In this document: piece by piece, positions 1-8,770 of the stretch | Position numbering within the stretch: position 1 is the stretch's first letter | Layout: each line of letters begins with the position of its first letter | Made by a program: the position numbers and the translations under genes | DNA from: Aquirufa antheringensis | GTDB lineage: Bacteria; Bacteroidota; Bacteroidia; Cytophagales; Spirosomataceae | NCBI RefSeq assembly: GCF_004307425.1 | Contig: NZ_SEWZ01000002.1 | Coordinates: forward strand, 190,935-254,934 | DNA: 64,000 nucleotides | Direction of reading: 5' to 3' | Notes under the pieces: model-generated | What the model saw: only the letters and a program-made list of their open reading frames with translations | The model's database searches: none | Told to the model about the DNA's origin: nothing

Positions 1-64
1 CATTTTAGGCTAGGCCTACCAGAATTTTAAATGAACGAGCTTGTGGAAACGCAGGCTTTTTTTA

Positions 65-167
65 CGTCGCTTCGCGACAGTCGTCCTACGGACTAAGTCA
101 GGACTGCGTCAGTCACTGCTTCGCAGCTTAGTCGACTCCGTCTTAGTCATCGCTTCGCGATTTAGTC
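65..167. repeat. Mini-hairpin array 1 (TTAGTC-linked)
   Basis: A run of tiny inverted repeats, each with a 3-5 bp stem and a 3-nt loop, joined by TTAGTC. Readable units include TCGC-TTC-GCGA, GTCC-TAC-GGAC, CTGC-TTC-GCAG, GAC-TCC-GTC and a second TCGC-TTC-GCGA. Stem sequences differ from unit to unit while loop type and linker stay constant. An open frame at 41-253 (+) is only read-through of this array and is not called as a gene. The four-helix-bundle gene on the minus strand ends at the array's right edge. The bases before the array (1-64) show no gene I can support. Confidence 0.8.
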
Positions 168-534
168 AATTCAATCGATGGCCGCTTTTATCAAGAATTC
201 GAATGAAACCTTTAATCAGTAGAGAAATTTCAACCAGATCTTTTTGCAATTGATTAGCCTGTTCATGTGTTATATAGTTTAACTGGCAAGCAATATAAAG
301 CATCGATTTTACCTCACTAGATGACCCTAATGCAATAAACAAAAAGCGTCGAAAATCCGCATCTGAACCTCTTTCAAAACCCTCCGCTATATTATTAGAA
401 ATGGAGATTGCAGCCCGCTGGATTTGGTTTTTAAATCCGTAATCTACATTTAACTGAAGTACTTTATAAATCTCAATTGCGACGATTTGAGACTTTTTCC
501 AAGCCTCAATTTCTTCAAAATGGTATATTCTCAT
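166..534 (-). CDS. Four helix bundle protein (S23/IVP-like)
   Basis: A 122-residue protein of the four-helix-bundle family (TIGR02436-like), first known from proteins encoded in 23S rRNA intervening sequences and related to Avd-type accessory proteins. The family hallmark is seen in the middle: NNIAEGFERGS followed by FRRFLFIALGSSSEV, with amphipathic helices on both sides. Length is typical (about 115-125). The ATG at 534 is the only sensible start. The molecular role of most stand-alone members is unknown; nucleic-acid binding has been suggested. The gene lies between two mini-hairpin arrays, and its stop codon touches the left one. No reverse transcriptase or rRNA gene is nearby, so neither a DGR nor an rRNA insertion explains it. 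Confidence 0.85.
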   Translation of the reverse strand: MRIYHFEEIEAWKKSQIVAIEIYKVLQLNVDYGFKNQIQRAAISISNNIAEGFERGSDADFRRFLFIALGSSSEVKSMLYIACQLNYITHEQANQLQKDLVEISLLIKGFIRILDKSGHRLN

Positions 535-587
535 AATTCATCAAGATTACACGATTTTTAATTATTATTGTAACAGCAACTTGATAA

Positions 588-716
588 ACGACTAAATCGC
601 GCAGCGATGACCAAACGACGCAGTCGTGACTAAATCGCGCAGCGATGACCAAACGACGCAGTCGTGACTAAATCGCGCAGCGATGACCCTTTGACTAAGC
701 TGCGAAGCAGCGACTA
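588..716. repeat. Mini-hairpin array 2, 38-bp tandem period
   Basis: The same hairpin family as at 65-167, seen in the opposite orientation (linker reads GACTAA). Two alternating units, TCGC-GCA-GCGA and ACGAC-GCA-GTCGT, form a 38-bp unit that starts at 590, 628 and 666, giving about 2.6 copies. A further unit, GCTGC-GAA-GCAGC, follows. The array ends directly at the start codon of pxpA, so the upstream control region of that gene is made of repeat. The whole 38-bp unit repeats without variable spacers, so this is not a CRISPR. Confidence 0.85.
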
Positions 717-719
717 AAT

Positions 720-1385
720 ATGACTCTAAACTGCGACCTCGGCGAAGGCATTGGAAATGATGCCGCACTCATGCCCTACATCAACGAAGCAAATATTGCC
801 TGCGGATTTCATGCCGGGGATGCGTTTACGATGCGCGAAACGGTAGCATTATGTATTCGCCACGGAGTGAAAATGGGGGCGCATCCGTCCTATTTAGATC
901 GAGAGAATTTTGGGCGAAAAGAAATCGAACTGAGCCCAGAGGAGATCTATTTGCTGGTGAAAAAGCAGATAGAGACGCTGAATCAAATCGTAAAAACTGC
1001 AGGTGGAACGCTAAATCACGTGAAGCCACACGGTGCTTTGTATAATACTTCGGCTAAAAATCCTGATGTCGCAAAGGCTATTGCGAAAGCGGTAAAGGAT
1101 GTGAGTGGAGACTTAATCTTATTCGGACTGAAAGGCAGCCAGTCGATCGAGGTCGCACAGGCAATGGGTCTACAAACAGCAGAAGAGGCTTTTGCCGATC
1201 GTCGCTATGAAAGTGATGGTTCCTTAACTCCACGCAGCCAACCAGGGGCTTGCTTTACAGAAATACAAGATGTGCTAGATCAGGTGGAAAAAATAAAGGC
1301 CGACACCTGGTGTATCCACGGTGACGGCCCACATGCGTTAGAGTTCGCGAAAGCACTGAAAGCGAAGCGCTATACAAAGTCTTAA
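720..1385 (+). CDS. pxpA: 5-oxoprolinase subunit PxpA (LamB/YcsF family)
   Basis: A 221-residue LamB/YcsF protein, a cytoplasmic TIM-barrel-like subunit of the ATP-dependent 5-oxoprolinase that opens pyroglutamate to glutamate together with PxpB and PxpC. Family motifs are seen: LNCDLGEG at residues 3-10, ANIACGFHAGD near 25-35, GAHPSYLDRENFGR near 52-65, and VKPHGALYN near 100-108. It is slightly shorter than the usual 240-255. The ATG abuts the hairpin array and leaves a nearly complete N-terminus. No pxpB or pxpC genes are next to it, unlike in many genomes, so the partners must lie elsewhere or be absent. It overlaps the convergent TonB receptor gene by 4 bp. Confidence 0.9.
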   Translation: MTLNCDLGEGIGNDAALMPYINEANIACGFHAGDAFTMRETVALCIRHGVKMGAHPSYLDRENFGRKEIELSPEEIYLLVKKQIETLNQIVKTAGGTLNHVKPHGALYNTSAKNPDVAKAIAKAVKDVSGDLILFGLKGSQSIEVAQAMGLQTAEEAFADRRYESDGSLTPRSQPGACFTEIQDVLDQVEKIKADTWCIHGDGPHALEFAKALKAKRYTKS

Positions 1386-3862
1386 AACTCCACAATAAAT
1401 CCAATCGTAGGTGTTACTTGCGCCCGATCATTTAAGAACTGGATCGGAATGGCGTTGCTCCCGTCTTTCGCAATAGGTAAACCATTCGTCGTCGCAAAGG
1501 CTGAATTATCCTCTAAACGTTTGAAAGTATACGTGGGAATTCCTGGATTCACGGCGATGTACCAGTTGGTCACGTCTAAGAACAAATCGATGGTCGTTTT
1601 CTTCAAATTGTATTTCTTGTCGATACGGACGTCACTCGAATGGAAGTTCGGTAGACGTTGTGTATTGAGACGCGAGTAATCAAAGGTTCCTTGGCCTAAA
1701 GTCAGGTAACTTGACTTAGATGTGGTTTCATCATAAGGTGTGTAGGGTGCGCCTCCTTGGTAACGAAAACGAAGACCTAACTCCCAGTTGCGCGGGAATT
1801 TATAGCCCCATGTCACACTTAACAAGTGTTGGTTATCCCAGCTGGAGGCGATTAAATTGCCATCAAAACCACTGTACATACTGCGGTAATAGGTGTAAGA
1901 CAAGATTCCGAACGATTTGTCGGTCAATTTCTTTTGGGCGAATAACTCAAAACCATAGGCACGACCTTTACCCGTAGTCGTGACATCTTCGTTACCTAGA
2001 ATGTTGAAGTCTCCCCCTAAATTTGCTAAAGATATCCCCTTAGCGTTTGAAATAGGCACATTCGCATATTCCTTCACGAAGGCTTCCGCCGTGAAACGCA
2101 AAGATTCATCGTGTAAGTATTCTAATCCAGTTACATAGTGTTCACTTTGCTGGTATTTCGCGTCTTGATTCACCAGGCTAGGCTGAAGAAGCGCAAAGCT
2201 AGAACTCATCAAGTAATAAGGGGGTCTGGTAGCATAACCTAAAACCGTATACGGCGCTAATTTAAAGTAGCGACCCACGGAAGCATTTGCGGTCCATTTT
2301 TCAGATAATACATAGCTAGCTGAAACACGAGGAGAGATCGTTTCCAAAGGGTCCATTCCCGTCGTTGTGAAGCTATTCATATCGGTACGAAGGCCAGCGC
2401 TTAGACCTAATTTGGCGTCAAAAAAGGTCTTCGAAACTTGTGCAAACGCACCGTATTTCCAGAGCGAATTCAACGGGCTTGTATATGAAATAGTGGTCGT
2501 AGGATAAGCTAAACGCACCGCAGGACTCGCCGTCGTATTATTCAAAACTTGGTAGGTACTATTCGCATATTCCACGAATTGCGCAGAAAGGCCATAGTTG
2601 ATCTTCCAGCCATTGGTATTTTTGTTCACATCCACGCGCAACTTATTTTCCGTTTCGCGTGAGGCATAATCAAAGTTTAATTGCGACGGATCTTTCTTTA
2701 AATTGTCCTCATAACGCAAGAAATTATTGTCAAACACATTTCTTGAAAGAGCGACATTCACATAGCCATTATCCAATAACTTCTTCAACGACATCCCCAG
2801 CGTATAATTCCATTGATTGATCAGCGGATTTGAATTATAAATATATAATTTCTCTGGCGTGGCTTTTTTTAGTGTCCCAAAAGAGAAGTCATCAATCGCC
2901 CCCAATCCCATCAACGACAAGGTGGTTGTTGAATTAATTTGCTTCGTGATTTTAAACTGTCCGTCCCAGAAATTTGGGCGAATGGGAATGTCTAAAGCTT
3001 GAAAAAGGAACTGCAAATACGAGCGGCGAACAGAGGCTAAAAACGTGGTTTTACCTGTTTTAGAAAGTGGCCCCTCTGTCGTTAAAGCGAATTCAGTCGC
3101 ACTTAGACGCGCATTTCCTTGGAATTTATTGGGGTTCCCCGTGCGTTGTTTGAACTGAAAAACAGAACTTAGGGTGTTGTCATAACGCGCATCAAAGGCC
3201 GAAGAACTCAACTTCACATCCTCAATGAAAGACACGTTTAGCATTCCCTGTGGGCCTCCACTGCTGCCTTGGGTTTGGAAGTGATTTAATACGGGAATTT
3301 CAATACCGTCTAGGTAATAGACGTTTTCGTTCGGGCCTCCGCCACGGATGATGATATCATTTCTGAAGCCTCCGCCTTGTGGGCCTCCGCCTACGCCGGG
3401 TAGGGTTTGAATTACTTTGCTGACGTCGAAGTTTCCGCCTGGGTTACTTTTGATTTCCTCTGCGGTTAAGCGCTGAACGCTGAGCGGGGATTCGAGGGTT
3501 GCGGCTTTAGCGGTGCGGCGGTTTTGGGTAACTACGACCTCCGTTAATTGTTGGTTTGATGGGAGTAATTCTATGTTCAAGAAATTTTCATTACCCGCAT
3601 TGACAATCACGTTAAAAGCGGTGTATTTCTCATAGCCTACTGCGGAAAAGGAAATATTATAGGTTTTTAATGCCAAACCTGTTAAACGAAACGTTCCCTT
3701 ATCATCTGCATTTACGCCTTTTGTTGAACCATCGAGCGATACAGAAACTCCAGCAATCGGTTTTTGGGTTAATTGATCAACGATTTTTCCAGAGATGCGT
3801 CCGTTGTTTTGGGCCAAAACCGAAAAAGAAAACAAAAACAATAAAAGGACATTTTTCATCAT
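1382..3862 (-). CDS. TonB-dependent receptor with carboxypeptidase-regulatory-like domain
   Basis: An 826-residue outer-membrane receptor. Residues 1-17 form a signal peptide ending LAQ. Residues about 21-105 form a CarboxypepD_reg-like beta-sandwich (GKIVDQLTQKPIAGVSVSL) typical of Bacteroidota receptors. A plug domain follows (about 115-235, with IIIRGGGPNENVYYLDGIEI), then a 22-strand-type barrel ending in an aromatic residue (IGFIVEF). Such proteins import large substrates using TonB energy. No SusD partner lies next to it, so it is not a standard SusCD pair, and the substrate cannot be told. Two adjacent ATGs (3862 and 3859) are possible starts. Confidence 0.92.
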   Translation of the reverse strand: MMKNVLLLFLFSFSVLAQNNGRISGKIVDQLTQKPIAGVSVSLDGSTKGVNADDKGTFRLTGLALKTYNISFSAVGYEKYTAFNVIVNAGNENFLNIELLPSNQQLTEVVVTQNRRTAKAATLESPLSVQRLTAEEIKSNPGGNFDVSKVIQTLPGVGGGPQGGGFRNDIIIRGGGPNENVYYLDGIEIPVLNHFQTQGSSGGPQGMLNVSFIEDVKLSSSAFDARYDNTLSSVFQFKQRTGNPNKFQGNARLSATEFALTTEGPLSKTGKTTFLASVRRSYLQFLFQALDIPIRPNFWDGQFKITKQINSTTTLSLMGLGAIDDFSFGTLKKATPEKLYIYNSNPLINQWNYTLGMSLKKLLDNGYVNVALSRNVFDNNFLRYEDNLKKDPSQLNFDYASRETENKLRVDVNKNTNGWKINYGLSAQFVEYANSTYQVLNNTTASPAVRLAYPTTTISYTSPLNSLWKYGAFAQVSKTFFDAKLGLSAGLRTDMNSFTTTGMDPLETISPRVSASYVLSEKWTANASVGRYFKLAPYTVLGYATRPPYYLMSSSFALLQPSLVNQDAKYQQSEHYVTGLEYLHDESLRFTAEAFVKEYANVPISNAKGISLANLGGDFNILGNEDVTTTGKGRAYGFELFAQKKLTDKSFGILSYTYYRSMYSGFDGNLIASSWDNQHLLSVTWGYKFPRNWELGLRFRYQGGAPYTPYDETTSKSSYLTLGQGTFDYSRLNTQRLPNFHSSDVRIDKKYNLKKTTIDLFLDVTNWYIAVNPGIPTYTFKRLEDNSAFATTNGLPIAKDGSNAIPIQFLNDRAQVTPTIGFIVEF

Positions 3863-3879
3863 AGGCAGGTAACCACTAA

Positions 3880-5214
3880 CTAGCTATAAATGTTTCGCTG
3901 CAAGAACGCATTTTTCCATTTACCTTGTGGATCCATTTTCTTCGCTAGGGCTAAGAAATCCTTGAATTTAGGGTAACGACTTTGCACTTCGGCAGCCGGC
4001 ATGGTGAAGATTTTACCCCAATGCGGCATCGCGCCCAATGGGCTTAATTTTGCCTCCACCTGTGGAATTACCTTCATCACTTTCTCCACTTCTTGCTTCC
4101 ACGTGAAGTGGATCGCGATCACCTCTTTTTTATATGCTGGACTTAACCACAACTCATCCGCCGCTATGCTGCGCACTTCTGTCACAAACAAAACGGGTGA
4201 AATGATCTCGTGCAAGCTTTCCACTGCCATTATAGCCTTGTATGCATTTTCGCGGGGTACAAAAAACTCAGTTTGTAATTCAGCTCCATTACTCGGCGTA
4301 AAACCCATTTTAAAGTGAGGTAAACGCTCGTACCAGGGCCCTGGAACGCCCATTTGATCCGTGCAATTCACTGGGGAGTTGACCTTAATGGGGTGTAAAT
4401 TTGTCGTCGCTGGGGTAGCACCGTAGAAATTCGTTTTAGGTACCACATCCCCTACTTTCTTCTTCACCCACACCTGGTTAATATTTTTATCGAGCCAGTG
4501 GGTGAACATACTCACACTATAGCCAGCAGCATAAATTTCGTCAAAATGATGCTCTAAAGCGCTCATAGGTAAATTTTCGTATACTTCTTGCGTCACTTGG
4601 AAAGTAGGCTGAATGGCTAGGGCTAGTTTTGTCACAATTCCTAGAGCTCCTATATTGACCACTGCCCCATAAAACTCCGGATTAGTTTGGTCAAATTGAA
4701 CCAACGTTCCATCCGACTTCATTAATTCAATTGCTCGAACAGCCGAAGAAAGATTCCCCGTCTTACCACCAGAGCCGTGAGTCGCTGTAGCACAAGCTCC
4801 TGCCACTGAAATATGAGGCAATGACGCTAAATTATGAATGGCATACCCCCGCTCATCAATGTATAATCCAAGTGTGCCGTATTTGATTCCTCCTTCCACC
4901 CAAACCCACATTTTATCCTTATCTATCGACAATACCTTGTTTAGCTTTGACGTTGAAATCAAGGTTTCTGTGGTGTCAGCTACGGTATTGAACGAGTGCT
5001 GTGATCCAAGCGCTTTTCCCCCTTTAATTTTCAATACTTTGGCTCTCAATTCTTCTATTGTGGTCGGATAAACGACATTTTTAGCGGAATAACGTAGGTT
5101 ACCAGCCCAGTTTGTGAGGCCTGTATCGGGAGTTTTAAATGAGCTACTAAAGGCTAAAATAGTGGACCCTAGCGCTAATAGGCTAGATTTCTGCAAGAAT
5201 TCTTGACGATTCAT
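3880..5214 (-). CDS. FAD-dependent alditol/sugar-lactone oxidase-like protein, exported
   Basis: An FAD-linked oxidase of the alditol oxidase/D-arabinono-1,4-lactone oxidase type. I take the ATG at 5214 (MNRQEFLQKSSLLALG), which gives 444 residues with a Tat/Sec-like leader; the frame opens further to 5250. The PP-loop FAD domain shows GSQHSFN, whose histidine (residue 73 from this start) matches the covalent flavin site of alditol oxidases. GACATATHGSGG follows. The C-terminal ALO domain carries PHWGK near the end. The exact substrate (alditol, aldonolactone or similar) cannot be read from sequence. The stop is one base from the start region of no other gene, and the T9SS cargo gene lies directly upstream on the same strand, so co-transcription is likely. 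Confidence 0.82.
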   Translation of the reverse strand: MNRQEFLQKSSLLALGSTILAFSSSFKTPDTGLTNWAGNLRYSAKNVVYPTTIEELRAKVLKIKGGKALGSQHSFNTVADTTETLISTSKLNKVLSIDKDKMWVWVEGGIKYGTLGLYIDERGYAIHNLASLPHISVAGACATATHGSGGKTGNLSSAVRAIELMKSDGTLVQFDQTNPEFYGAVVNIGALGIVTKLALAIQPTFQVTQEVYENLPMSALEHHFDEIYAAGYSVSMFTHWLDKNINQVWVKKKVGDVVPKTNFYGATPATTNLHPIKVNSPVNCTDQMGVPGPWYERLPHFKMGFTPSNGAELQTEFFVPRENAYKAIMAVESLHEIISPVLFVTEVRSIAADELWLSPAYKKEVIAIHFTWKQEVEKVMKVIPQVEAKLSPLGAMPHWGKIFTMPAAEVQSRYPKFKDFLALAKKMDPQGKWKNAFLQRNIYS

Positions 5215-5251
5215 CGAGTTTGATAGGTTTAGTTTTTTGAATTTAGCCAAA

Positions 5252-7180
5252 TTAAGGCAAAATCAAAACCGTCTGCGTCACGAAACCTTTGGCAGACTCA
5301 TATTTCAATAAATAATTTCCTGCCCCTGGCAACGGCGCAGGAATGCGCAAGGTTTCCCCTGCATCGACCGAAATCGCACCGCCTAAAACGCGTCCAGAAA
5401 TATCAAACCACTGTAAAGTTCCTGCATTTTTCACTCGAATATTAATGAGCGATGTGGAAGGGTTAGGCCACACATACAATTCCTCCGAGGGAACGATAAT
5501 GTCCGAGGTGTTTTGGAATAATTGTACTCCGCCAGAGGCTAATCCTACGACGATATCCACTTTACCATCGCGATTGAAATCGGCGGTGGTGATTTGCGCA
5601 TTTTGGCCTACCTGAAAAGGCAAGCGTTGCACTTCCAATCCCAAACCAGATACATATAGATAACCAGAAGAGTCCACGGTGATTCGCTCTGCGTTGCCGT
5701 CACCGGTGATGTCCGCATAGGCTATACCTCGGAAAGAGGTTTCTTGACGCTGATAAGGTTTGGCCAAATCCGACCAATCATACACCCGTGTGCCCCCTAA
5801 ATAATCCAAAACCACGAGTTCCAGCGATCCATCCTGGTTGATGTCATAAAGACGGGGCGTTTCGCGGAGACTCACCACATTCAAAGCCTTTTCTTCCCCC
5901 AGCTGACCCGCTGAATAGGCCCGATAATACACCGACGAACCCTTTACATAATACAGCATCAGGCGACCATTCACTACTTGTAATTGTACCGAGGAAGCTC
6001 CGGCAAGCGTTAAAAAATCCCTCGATTTAAACGACAGTACCCCATTCACATTTTCATAAAAAGTGACACTAGCGCTTCCAATCAACAAATCCAGATCGCC
6101 ATCATTATCCGCATCATAGAACACAGGCGAGGCATTATCTCCCACGTCGATCATTTCTTCTTGTAAAAAGGCCTTGGTTTTCAACACCAAAGCGCCATTT
6201 TCAGACCGATAGTAAGACACCGTTTCCAAAGCCGGATTCAAATCTGGCAAATGAGACGACGCGATTAAATCCAGAATGCCATCGCCATCTAAATCGATAG
6301 GTGATCCGCTGGCAAGAGATGGAACGCTATGAGGTGCCCCGGTAGGAAAATTGTAATCGGCCGAACGGAACTTAGGTTTTGCACGAGTCCCCTCGTTTTT
6401 CATCCATAGAAAGCTAGAACAGTTCACATGCCCTATGATCAGATCATAAATGCCATTTTTATCCGGATCCCAAAGGGCTAACGTACTTCCGGCATGTTGA
6501 ACCGCCGCTGTAGACTGAGTACTTAAAACAGATTCCGGAACCAGCCCGAACGTGATATCTTGGCAATCATTCAGATAGAAATTACCCCAATTCAAGGATT
6601 TGGTGACGTATTTCAAGTCTCCCGTATTCTCATAATACGTGATAAAATGCCCCGCAGATTCAAAGGCTAAAATATCCAAATCTCCATCCCCATCGATATC
6701 CGCAATGGCAGGAATATCCGTCGCACTGACGTAGATATTGATGAGGCCATTGAGGCCGGTTGATTTCAAAGTACCGAGTGATTTAGGGAAGTTATTACCT
6801 AGGTTCGGATATACCTGTATCCCACCCGGAGTGGAGGTAAACAGATCTTTGTCCCCATCTCCATCGTAATCCAACAAATTCATCCAGTTTTCGATGAGTG
6901 GAAAACGTTTTTGATAGCCGGGGGAATACGTAAAACCACCGGAGGAATTCCGTAAAAAAGTCTTCAGGTGTTGCGCACTGCGATCGAAAACCACGAGATC
7001 TTCCCGCGCGTCTCCATCGAGATCGAGGAGGAAAAACTGTACCGAATTCATTCCGCCAGCCCACGGATTCTTTAATCCGGTAACAGGGAGATTGGTGATT
7101 TGGTCAAAGGAGATTTGTTGCGCTTTCAAAGAAAGCGATAAAAGACACAGCAAGACGATCAGCCTTTTTCTCATCACCAT
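5252..7180 (-). CDS. FG-GAP/VCBS repeat protein with T9SS sorting domain
   Basis: A 642-residue secreted beta-propeller protein. A signal peptide is at the N-terminus (RLIVLLCLLSLSLKAQ). Repeated calcium-binding-like loops of FG-GAP/VCBS type run through the body: DLDGDAREDLVVFD, DYDGDGDKDLF, DIDGDGDLDIL, DLDGDGILDLI, DADNDGDLDLL and DFNRDGKVDIV. The last 75 residues form a type A T9SS sorting domain (VWPNPSTSLINI, then FDISGRVL, ending LLKYESAKGFVTQTVLILP). It is therefore probably exported through the type IX system and attached to the surface or released. Start is either 7180 or the ATG at 7174. Function beyond a surface propeller is unknown. Confidence 0.85.
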   Translation of the reverse strand: MVMRKRLIVLLCLLSLSLKAQQISFDQITNLPVTGLKNPWAGGMNSVQFFLLDLDGDAREDLVVFDRSAQHLKTFLRNSSGGFTYSPGYQKRFPLIENWMNLLDYDGDGDKDLFTSTPGGIQVYPNLGNNFPKSLGTLKSTGLNGLINIYVSATDIPAIADIDGDGDLDILAFESAGHFITYYENTGDLKYVTKSLNWGNFYLNDCQDITFGLVPESVLSTQSTAAVQHAGSTLALWDPDKNGIYDLIIGHVNCSSFLWMKNEGTRAKPKFRSADYNFPTGAPHSVPSLASGSPIDLDGDGILDLIASSHLPDLNPALETVSYYRSENGALVLKTKAFLQEEMIDVGDNASPVFYDADNDGDLDLLIGSASVTFYENVNGVLSFKSRDFLTLAGASSVQLQVVNGRLMLYYVKGSSVYYRAYSAGQLGEEKALNVVSLRETPRLYDINQDGSLELVVLDYLGGTRVYDWSDLAKPYQRQETSFRGIAYADITGDGNAERITVDSSGYLYVSGLGLEVQRLPFQVGQNAQITTADFNRDGKVDIVVGLASGGVQLFQNTSDIIVPSEELYVWPNPSTSLINIRVKNAGTLQWFDISGRVLGGAISVDAGETLRIPAPLPGAGNYLLKYESAKGFVTQTVLILP

Positions 7181-7238
7181 AAAGGTATTCAGATTTTGAA
7201 AATAAAATGGTAATTTACAGGGATTAACCTGTCAAACT

Positions 7239-8768
7239 ATGAAAAAAATAGCCTTCCTATGCTTGCTAGCCTTCGCGACACAAGCGCAAAATATCCCGAT
7301 GAGCAAAGCCGTTTTGAAAGATAAAATCAAGGGAGGCTGGGCTGGCCAAACGATCGGCGTGACTTTTGGCGGACCTGTCGAGTTTCGCTATAACGGAACA
7401 ATGATCAATTCCTACCACCCGATTCCGTGGTACGATGGCTATCTAAAAAATACGATGATTAATAATCCGGGATTGTACGATGATTTGTATATGGATTTGA
7501 CATTCGTGGAGGTTTTTGAGAAAGAGGGATTGAATGCGCCTATCGAATCACACGCGAAGGCCTATGCGAATGCGGGTTATGCGCTTTGGCATGCAAATCA
7601 GGCAGGTCGCTATAATATCTTGAAAGGGATGATGCCTCCAGCGTCTGGATACTGGGAAAATAATCCGCACGCGGATTGTATCGATTACCAAATAGAATGC
7701 GACTTTGCCGGTTTAATGTCGCCAGGTATGCCCAATGCGGCTTCGAAAATCTCCGATAAAATCGGGCACATCATGAACTATGGCGATGGCTATTATGGTG
7801 GGGTGTATTTAGGGGCCTGCTATACGTTAGCATTCATTAACAACGACATTAACAAGGTCGTTGCTGAAGCTTTGAAAACCATCCCAGCGAACAGCCAATA
7901 TTACAAATGCATCTCCGATGTCATCAAATGGCACAAACAATACCCGAACGACTGGACAAAAACCTGGTTAGAAGTCCAAAACAAATGGGCGAACGACATC
8001 GGTTGTCCGGACGGCGTTTTCGCTCCGTTTAACATCGACGCGACCGTGAATTCCGCGTATGTGGTGATAGGGCTATTGTATGGGAATGGAGATTTTGGCA
8101 AAACGATTGAAATCTCCACTCGCTGTGGACAAGATGCGGATTGCAATCCTTCATCTGCAGCTGGAATTTTAGGTGCGATGATTGGATACGATAAGATACC
8201 GGCTTACTGGAAATTAGGCTTACAAGAGGCGGAAGACATCGACTTCAAATACACCTCCACTTCGCTAAATGACGTCTATGAAATCGGGTTCAAGCACGCC
8301 TTGCAAAATATCAAAAATAACGGCGGAAGCGTTTCTGAAAACGCCGTAAGCATCCCATACTCTGCCCCTAAAGCGGTGGCTTTCGAACAAAGTTTCGACC
8401 ATTCATTCCCTACGGAGAAGATTAACATCGGTAAAAACTTAACCGACGAATATGACTTCGACTTCGAAGGAAATGGCTTCGTGGTGCGCGGCGAAACCGC
8501 GAAATGGGCGTCATTAGATGCAGGGACTTTTGACCTAGAAGTCTTTGTAGACGGCAAGCTTTTCGAAAAAGTAAAACTCCCTGTGGCCTTCACAACGAGA
8601 CGCCACGAGATCACCTGGAAGTATAAATTAGCGACCGGGAAACACCACGTGAAGCTGAAAGTGTTAAACAAGGTGGCGGGATATGACTGCAAATTATTCG
8701 ATGCCATCGTCTATGCAGAGAAGCCATTTTTAGCGACGAATCAAAAGTATTTCAGATTAGGAAATTAA
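7239..8768 (+). CDS. ADP-ribosylglycohydrolase family protein, exported
   Basis: A 509-residue protein with a signal peptide (MKKIAFLCLLAFATQAQ) and an ADP-ribosylglycohydrolase-like helical domain. The seen motifs are GGWAGQTIG near residue 32, YDDLYMDLTFVEV near 80, and GQDADCNPSSAAGILGAMIG near 295. These correspond to the dinuclear metal site of the family. The C-terminal 120 residues look like a beta-rich accessory domain. In Bacteroidota such exported members often sit with glycan-degrading genes, so the natural substrate may be a glycoside rather than ADP-ribosyl protein (inference). It is transcribed divergently from the T9SS cargo gene. The stop is 2 bp from the convergent 1260-residue repeat protein. 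Confidence 0.82.
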   Translation: MKKIAFLCLLAFATQAQNIPMSKAVLKDKIKGGWAGQTIGVTFGGPVEFRYNGTMINSYHPIPWYDGYLKNTMINNPGLYDDLYMDLTFVEVFEKEGLNAPIESHAKAYANAGYALWHANQAGRYNILKGMMPPASGYWENNPHADCIDYQIECDFAGLMSPGMPNAASKISDKIGHIMNYGDGYYGGVYLGACYTLAFINNDINKVVAEALKTIPANSQYYKCISDVIKWHKQYPNDWTKTWLEVQNKWANDIGCPDGVFAPFNIDATVNSAYVVIGLLYGNGDFGKTIEISTRCGQDADCNPSSAAGILGAMIGYDKIPAYWKLGLQEAEDIDFKYTSTSLNDVYEIGFKHALQNIKNNGGSVSENAVSIPYSAPKAVAFEQSFDHSFPTEKINIGKNLTDEYDFDFEGNGFVVRGETAKWASLDAGTFDLEVFVDGKLFEKVKLPVAFTTRRHEITWKYKLATGKHHVKLKVLNKVAGYDCKLFDAIVYAEKPFLATNQKYFRLGN

Positions 8769-8770
8769 TT

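Noticed and set aside
41-253. 70-residue open frame on the plus strand
   Set aside because: It is read through hairpin array 1 and the opposite strand of the four-helix-bundle gene; composition is not protein-like.
166-534. Avd-type accessory protein of a diversity-generating retroelement
   Set aside because: The fold family matches, but no reverse transcriptase or template/variable repeat pair was seen in the window.
588-716. CRISPR-like array
   Set aside because: The whole 38-bp unit repeats without variable spacers, and no cas genes are in the window; it is a tandem array of mini-hairpins.
1382-3862. SusC of a SusCD pair
   Set aside because: No SusD-like lipoprotein gene is adjacent, and the length (826) is short for SusC.
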